Assembly: GCF_900091465.1 (NCBI RefSeq) | Contig: NZ_FMHV01000002.1 | Span: 4,526,001-4,590,000 of the forward strand | Reading direction: 5' to 3' | Source of the DNA: Micromonospora rhizosphaerae | GTDB taxonomy: Bacteria; Actinomycetota; Actinomycetes; Mycobacteriales; Micromonosporaceae | DNA: 64,000 nucleotides | Shown: in pieces, positions 60,205-64,000 of the stretch | Layout of the letters: every line of letters starts with the position of its first letter | How positions within the stretch are numbered: the first letter of the stretch is position 1 | Made by a program: the position numbers and the translations under genes | The notes under the pieces: generated by a model | Told to the model about the DNA's origin: nothing | The model's input: the letters and a program-made list of their open reading frames with translations, nothing else | The model's database searches: none

Positions 60205-62065
60205 GCGGCGGGTGCAGGTAGTGGTCAAGGACGCGGGCAAGCGCCCGCGCTCCGGTCCGTGTCGGCGTCGACCGCTTCGACGAGTTCGGTGGCGTAGGCA
60301 CGCAGCAGGTCGTGGAACGCGAACCGGCCGGCAGGGTGCTCGGTCACCAGGTGCGCCCGGGCCAGCTCGGCCAGCAGCGGACGCACCTGCCCCGGCGGCG
60401 CACCGATCAGGCTGGCCGCGGCGGTCGTGGCGATGTCCGGGCCGGGGTGAACGGCCAGGAGCCGGAACAGGCGGGCCGCGCTCGGGCTGAGCGTCCGGTA
60501 CGACCAGGAGAAAACGGCCCGCACGTCGGTGCTCGGGTCCCCGCCGCTGAACGGCTCGAGGCCACCGGAGCTGTCGCCCAGGTCGGCGACGAGCATGCCA
60601 AGGGGAAACTCCGGATGGGTCGCGGCGCGGGCGGCCACGATGGCCAGGGCCAGCGGCAGTTGCGCGCACCGGGCGATGATGTCGTCCACCGACCGAGGTT
60701 CGGCCGCCACGCGCTCCGGTCCGAGGCGGCGGGCCAACATCTGCCGCGCATCGTCGGTCGAGAGCAGGCCGAGCGTCAACGGGTGAGCGCCCTCGGCGGC
60801 GACCAGGCCCGGAAGTTGATTGCGACTGGTCACGACGACGAGGCAGCCGGGGGAGCCGGGCAGGAGCGGACGGACCTGGTCCGCGTCGCTGGCGTTGTCC
60901 AGCACCACCAGCACTCTCCGGTCGGCGAGCAGGCTGCGGTACAGGCCGACCTGTGCCGCCAGGCTGGCGGGCACGCGCTGCGGCGGCACCTGCAACGCGT
61001 CGAGAAGAGCACGTAGCGCCTCGTCTGGGCGGGTGGCGGGTGAGTTCGCGTCGAAACCCCGCAGGTTCACATACAGCTGCCCGTCCGGGAACCGGTTGGC
61101 CACCCGGTGGGCCCAGTGCATCGCCAGCGCGGTCTTTCCCACCCCGGCGGTACCGGTCAGGGCGAGGATGGCCACCGTGGTGGGTTCCTCGCCGGCCGCT
61201 GTCAGGATCGCGTCGAGCTGGCACAGTTCCGTGTCTCGGCCGGCGAAGCCGTGCACATCCAGCGGCAGTTGCGCCGGTACGGCGTGCCCGCTTCTCTCCC
61301 GTCCCCATCCGGATGCCTGGTCGAGGTCGCCACGCAGGATCGCCCGGTGCAGCTGCTGCAGTTCGGCGCCGGGTTCCATGCCCACCTGGTCGACCAGCCG
61401 TCGGCGCATCGCGACGTAGCAGTCCAGGGCGGTTGCGGTGCGCCCGGTCGAGTGCAGTGCCCGCATCAGCAGCGCGGCAAGGGGCTCCACCAAGGGGTGT
61501 TCGGCGATGAGGTCGGTCAACGGGCCGACCAGATCGCCGGCGTTGCCCCGGCGCAGCTCGGCCTCTGCCCAGCACACGACCGCGTCGAGGCGCTGCTGCT
61601 GCAACCCCTCGCGCACCCGCGCCGCCCAGTCACCCGGCAGGTCCGCCAGGGGGGTACCCCGCCACAGGGCGAGCGCCTGCCGCAGCAGTGCCACCCGCTT
61701 CGTGTCCGGACAATGCGGGTCGCGGGCCTGCTCGACCAGCCGACGGAACCGGTGCACGTCCACCCGGTCGGGGTCGACGTCCAGCACGTACCCACGCGAG
61801 CGGCGCACGACGGCCGCCACGGTTCCATCGGCGGCCGCGGCCGCGGCGATCAACCCTCGCAGCCGGGCGATGTAGACGTACAGCGTGTGCCGCACCCGAT
61901 CCGGCGGAGCCTGGCCCCAGGCACGATCAACGAGGTGTCCACCATCACCGGCCGGCCGACGTCCACCGCCAGCGCGGCCAGCACACAACGCTGCCTTGGA
62001 CCCCCCACGTCCACGAGCCGCCCGGCCGCCTGCAGTTCCACCGGACCTAACACCCGAAGCTCCAT
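60205..62065 (-). pseudogene. SARP/AfsR-type regulator with NB-ARC domain, two frameshifts, TPR region lost
   Basis: From ATG 62065 the frame reads MELRVLGPVELQAAGRLVDV then RQRCVLAALAVDVGRPVMVD. A missing base near 61935 shifts it to the frame that continues VDRAWGQAPPDRVRHTLYVY (OmpR-type DNA binding), the BTAD helices and NB-ARC with LTGTAGVGKTALAMHW (P-loop) and VLVVLDNASDADQVRPLLPG. Near 60248 a second shift moves ALARVLDHYLHP to another frame, after which homology ends. Normal AfsR-like proteins carry several hundred more residues of TPR. It is a pseudogene unless both shifts are errors. Confidence 0.75.
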
Positions 62066-62336
62066 CACGCCCCCGTTATGGAACCGATGGGTAGTCCGCC
62101 GCCACCAGCCGGCGGATCAACGACCCGGCAGAAGCCGCCCCATCCCAGGTCAACGCTCGACCGGTCGACCGAACGCGGTCAATGCCTCTGTCACCAACCT
62201 GACCCCGTGTCCGATACACCCCTGACCTGCCCCGCGGGTTTCAGAATTCTGCAGGGTTTTGCCACATGCCTTCCCTCGACCCTCAACAGCAGGCCGGACG
62301 GGTGACGGTCCGGTGAGGCCACGAGAGGGGTGGAAC
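62066..62336. other. 271-base divergent gap before the protease gene
   Basis: The gap between the regulator and the protease, transcribed apart, holds no recognisable gene. A GAGAGGGG ribosome site lies just before ATG 62337. No clear promoter boxes or repeats were found. Confidence 0.4.
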
Positions 62337-64000
62337 ATGAGTAGGTCATTACGGGGAGGCCGTACTCTGCGCGGGGGTCCCCGCAGAACAGCCATGGCGG
62401 CGCTGCTCGTCGTCGCCATGGTCGCTGCCGTCTCCGCCATCGGATCGCCGGCCGCGGCCGATTCGCTGGACAAGGTCGAGAAGAAGGTCCTCGAACAGAC
62501 CGCCGGGACGAAGCAGGCGACGTTCTGGGCGGTACTGCGCGACAAGGCCGACCTGGGTCGGGCGGCCGGGATGCAGGACCGCAACGCCCGCGGCAAGTTC
62601 GTGATGGATCAGCTGAAGCGGACCGCGGACCAGAGCCAGGCGGGCCTGCTGGCGCTGCTGAAGAAGCGGGGTGTGAAGCATCAACGCTTCTGGATCACGA
62701 ACACCGTCAGGGTCACCGCGGGTCAGTCGGTGCTCAAGGAGATAGCGGCCGACCCGGGCGTGGAACGGGTCCTCGCCGACCGCACCTACCACATTCCCGA
62801 CCCGAAGCCGAACAAGGAGCAGCCCGAGGTCAACGCGGTCGAGTGGAACATCGACCGCATCCACGCGCCCCAGGTCTGGTCGACCTTCGGCATCCGGGGC
62901 GAGGGGATCGTCGTCGCCAACATCGACACCGGCGTCCAGTTCGACCACCCGGCTCTCGTCGCGCACTACCGCGGCAACCAGGGCGGCGGCAACTTCGACC
63001 ACAACTACAACTGGTTCGATCCGTCCAACGTGTGCGGCAGCCCGTCACTGGCTCCCTGTGACAACGCCGACCACGGGACGCACACCATGGGCACCATGGT
63101 CGGCGACGACGGCGAACCGGGGCCGAACCAGATCGGCGTCGCGCCGGGCGCTCGCTGGATCGCGGCCAAGGGCTGCGAGTCGTTCTCGTGCTCGCTGTCC
63201 GCGCTGCTCGCCTCCGGTGAGTGGGTACTCGCGCCGACCGACCTCAACGGGCAGAACCCGCGGCCGGACCTGCGGCCGCACATCGTGAACAACTCGTGGG
63301 GCGGCGGCGGTGGCGACCCGTTCTACCAGGCGATCGTGAACGCCTGGGTGGCCTCGGGCATCTTCCCCGCGTTCTCCAACGGCAACAGCGGCCCGGGCTG
63401 CAACAGCTCGGGATCGCCCGGCGACTACATCGAGAGCTACAGCGCCGGCGCGTTCGACATCGGCAACAACATCGCCGACTTCTCCAGCCGCGGGCCGTCC
63501 GGATTCAACGGCGAGCCGAAGCCGAACATCGCGGCTCCCGGCGTCGCCGTGCGCAGCAGCGTGCCGCCCAACTCGTACGCGTCGTTCGACGGCACGTCGA
63601 TGGCCTCGCCGCACGTCGCGGCCACCGTCGCGCTCATGTGGTCGGCGGCGGCGACGCTGGTGGGAGACATCGCCGGCACCAGGGCACTGCTGGACAGCAC
63701 CGCCATCGACACCTCCGATCTGTCCTGTGGCGGCACGGACGCCGACAACAACGTGTGGGGGGAGGGACGCCTCGACGCATTCGCCGCGGTCGACCAGTCC
63801 CCGCGCGGCCCGGTCGGGACGTTGAGCGGCACGGTCACGAACGCCGCCGACGGCAGCCCGATCAGCGGGGCCACCATCCGCGTCGCCGGGCCGGCCGACC
63901 GGACGACGGCAACGGACGCCAACGGCCGGTACACCATGGTCCTCCCGGTCGGCACCTACGAGGTGACCGCGACCGCGTTCGGGTTCCGCCAGCAGGCGGT
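62337..64000 (+). CDS. Secreted subtilisin-like (S8) protease, 3' end outside window
   Basis: 554 residues are present. A signal peptide (RRTAMAALLVVAMVAAVSAI, cleavage near AAA-DS) and a propeptide (about residues 45-150) lead to the S8 domain: VVANIDTGVQ (Asp), DHGTHTMGTM (His), VNNSWGGGGG (oxyanion Asn region) and FDGTSMASPHVAA (Ser). A carboxypeptidase-regulatory-like beta domain begins after the protease (GTLSGTVTNAADGSPISGAT) and runs off the window end. It is exported and probably degrades external protein, in the style of bacillopeptidase F. Confidence 0.92.
   Translation, partial: MSRSLRGGRTLRGGPRRTAMAALLVVAMVAAVSAIGSPAAADSLDKVEKKVLEQTAGTKQATFWAVLRDKADLGRAAGMQDRNARGKFVMDQLKRTADQSQAGLLALLKKRGVKHQRFWITNTVRVTAGQSVLKEIAADPGVERVLADRTYHIPDPKPNKEQPEVNAVEWNIDRIHAPQVWSTFGIRGEGIVVANIDTGVQFDHPALVAHYRGNQGGGNFDHNYNWFDPSNVCGSPSLAPCDNADHGTHTMGTMVGDDGEPGPNQIGVAPGARWIAAKGCESFSCSLSALLASGEWVLAPTDLNGQNPRPDLRPHIVNNSWGGGGGDPFYQAIVNAWVASGIFPAFSNGNSGPGCNSSGSPGDYIESYSAGAFDIGNNIADFSSRGPSGFNGEPKPNIAAPGVAVRSSVPPNSYASFDGTSMASPHVAATVALMWSAAATLVGDIAGTRALLDSTAIDTSDLSCGGTDADNNVWGEGRLDAFAAVDQSPRGPVGTLSGTVTNAADGSPISGATIRVAGPADRTTATDANGRYTMVLPVGTYEVTATAFGFRQQA

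Noticed and set aside
1..64000. CRISPR arrays, tRNA and rRNA genes
   Set aside because: No evenly spaced repeats and no recognisable tRNA arm or rRNA sequence were seen on reading both strands. A covariance-model scan would be needed to exclude small RNAs.

Overview
The window is a very GC-rich actinobacterial chromosome segment, most likely from Micromonosporaceae (a Micromonospora-like organism). This rests on uniform high third-position GC, frequent GTG starts, a PknG-type signalling cluster, a probable mycothiol-dependent-fold enzyme and actinobacteria-restricted families (TIGR04222, DUF6319-like, SARP/AfsR-like). The taxon is an inference. No rRNA, tRNA or CRISPR array was seen.

1-12.4 kb: small chromosomal genes (GNAT, DUF1232, DUF1992, DinB-like), then a decayed stretch with remnants of an SRPBCC and a VOC gene. 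Next come a DrrAB-like ABC exporter diverging from a TetR gene over two direct-repeat operators, an alpha/beta hydrolase that seems to have lost its serine nucleophile, an HNH endonuclease and a Rieske oxygenase. The stretch ends in a tightly coupled cluster: an unknown protein, a MauE-like membrane protein, a MauD-like thioredoxin, a Tat-exported 12-cysteine protein with two peptidoglycan-binding domains, and a membrane protein gene broken by an in-frame TGA.

12.5-21.3 kb: seven coupled genes that look like an expanded glnX-glnH-pknG amino-acid-sensing system: membrane protein, solute-binding lipoprotein, coiled-coil protein, PknG-like kinase, PP2C phosphatase, VWA protein and FHA protein. 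21.3-24.0 kb: a divergent D,D-carboxypeptidase / L,D-transpeptidase pair for cell-wall remodelling.

24-44.7 kb: mostly ordinary genes. They include a TMEM175-like channel, DUF2267, a LigD-type DNA ligase, an uncharacterised Rossmann protein, aldo/keto reductase, three GNATs (one a 40-residue remnant), cupin, MFS plus MarR, DUF2087, a WYL regulator, a carboxymuconolactone decarboxylase-like protein, a solo tyrosine recombinase, thymidine kinase, an Atg22-like MFS, a GDPD, an acyltransferase and cydAB with a perfect BlaI-like operator. 44.7-51.7 kb: a complete L-threonate / D-erythronate catabolic cluster (FadR-type regulator, denD, otnI, transporter, otnC, otnK, ltnD) with a perfect 29-bp palindrome in front of it.

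51.7-62.1 kb: an accessory and decaying region. After a DUF6319-like gene, a peroxiredoxin and an SDR, there is an oxalate/formate-type MFS gene truncated and internally deleted while its 41-residue small-subunit gene stays intact. Next is a 2.5-kb IS5-like element with perfect terminal inverted repeats that carries a frameshifted DUF1772 gene and a TetR gene as passengers. It sits exactly on the stop codon of a serine recombinase that lacks its catalytic domain, which is fused to the end of a DUF5919 gene. A SARP/NB-ARC regulator with two frameshifts and no TPR region closes the region. The window ends inside a secreted subtilisin-like protease.
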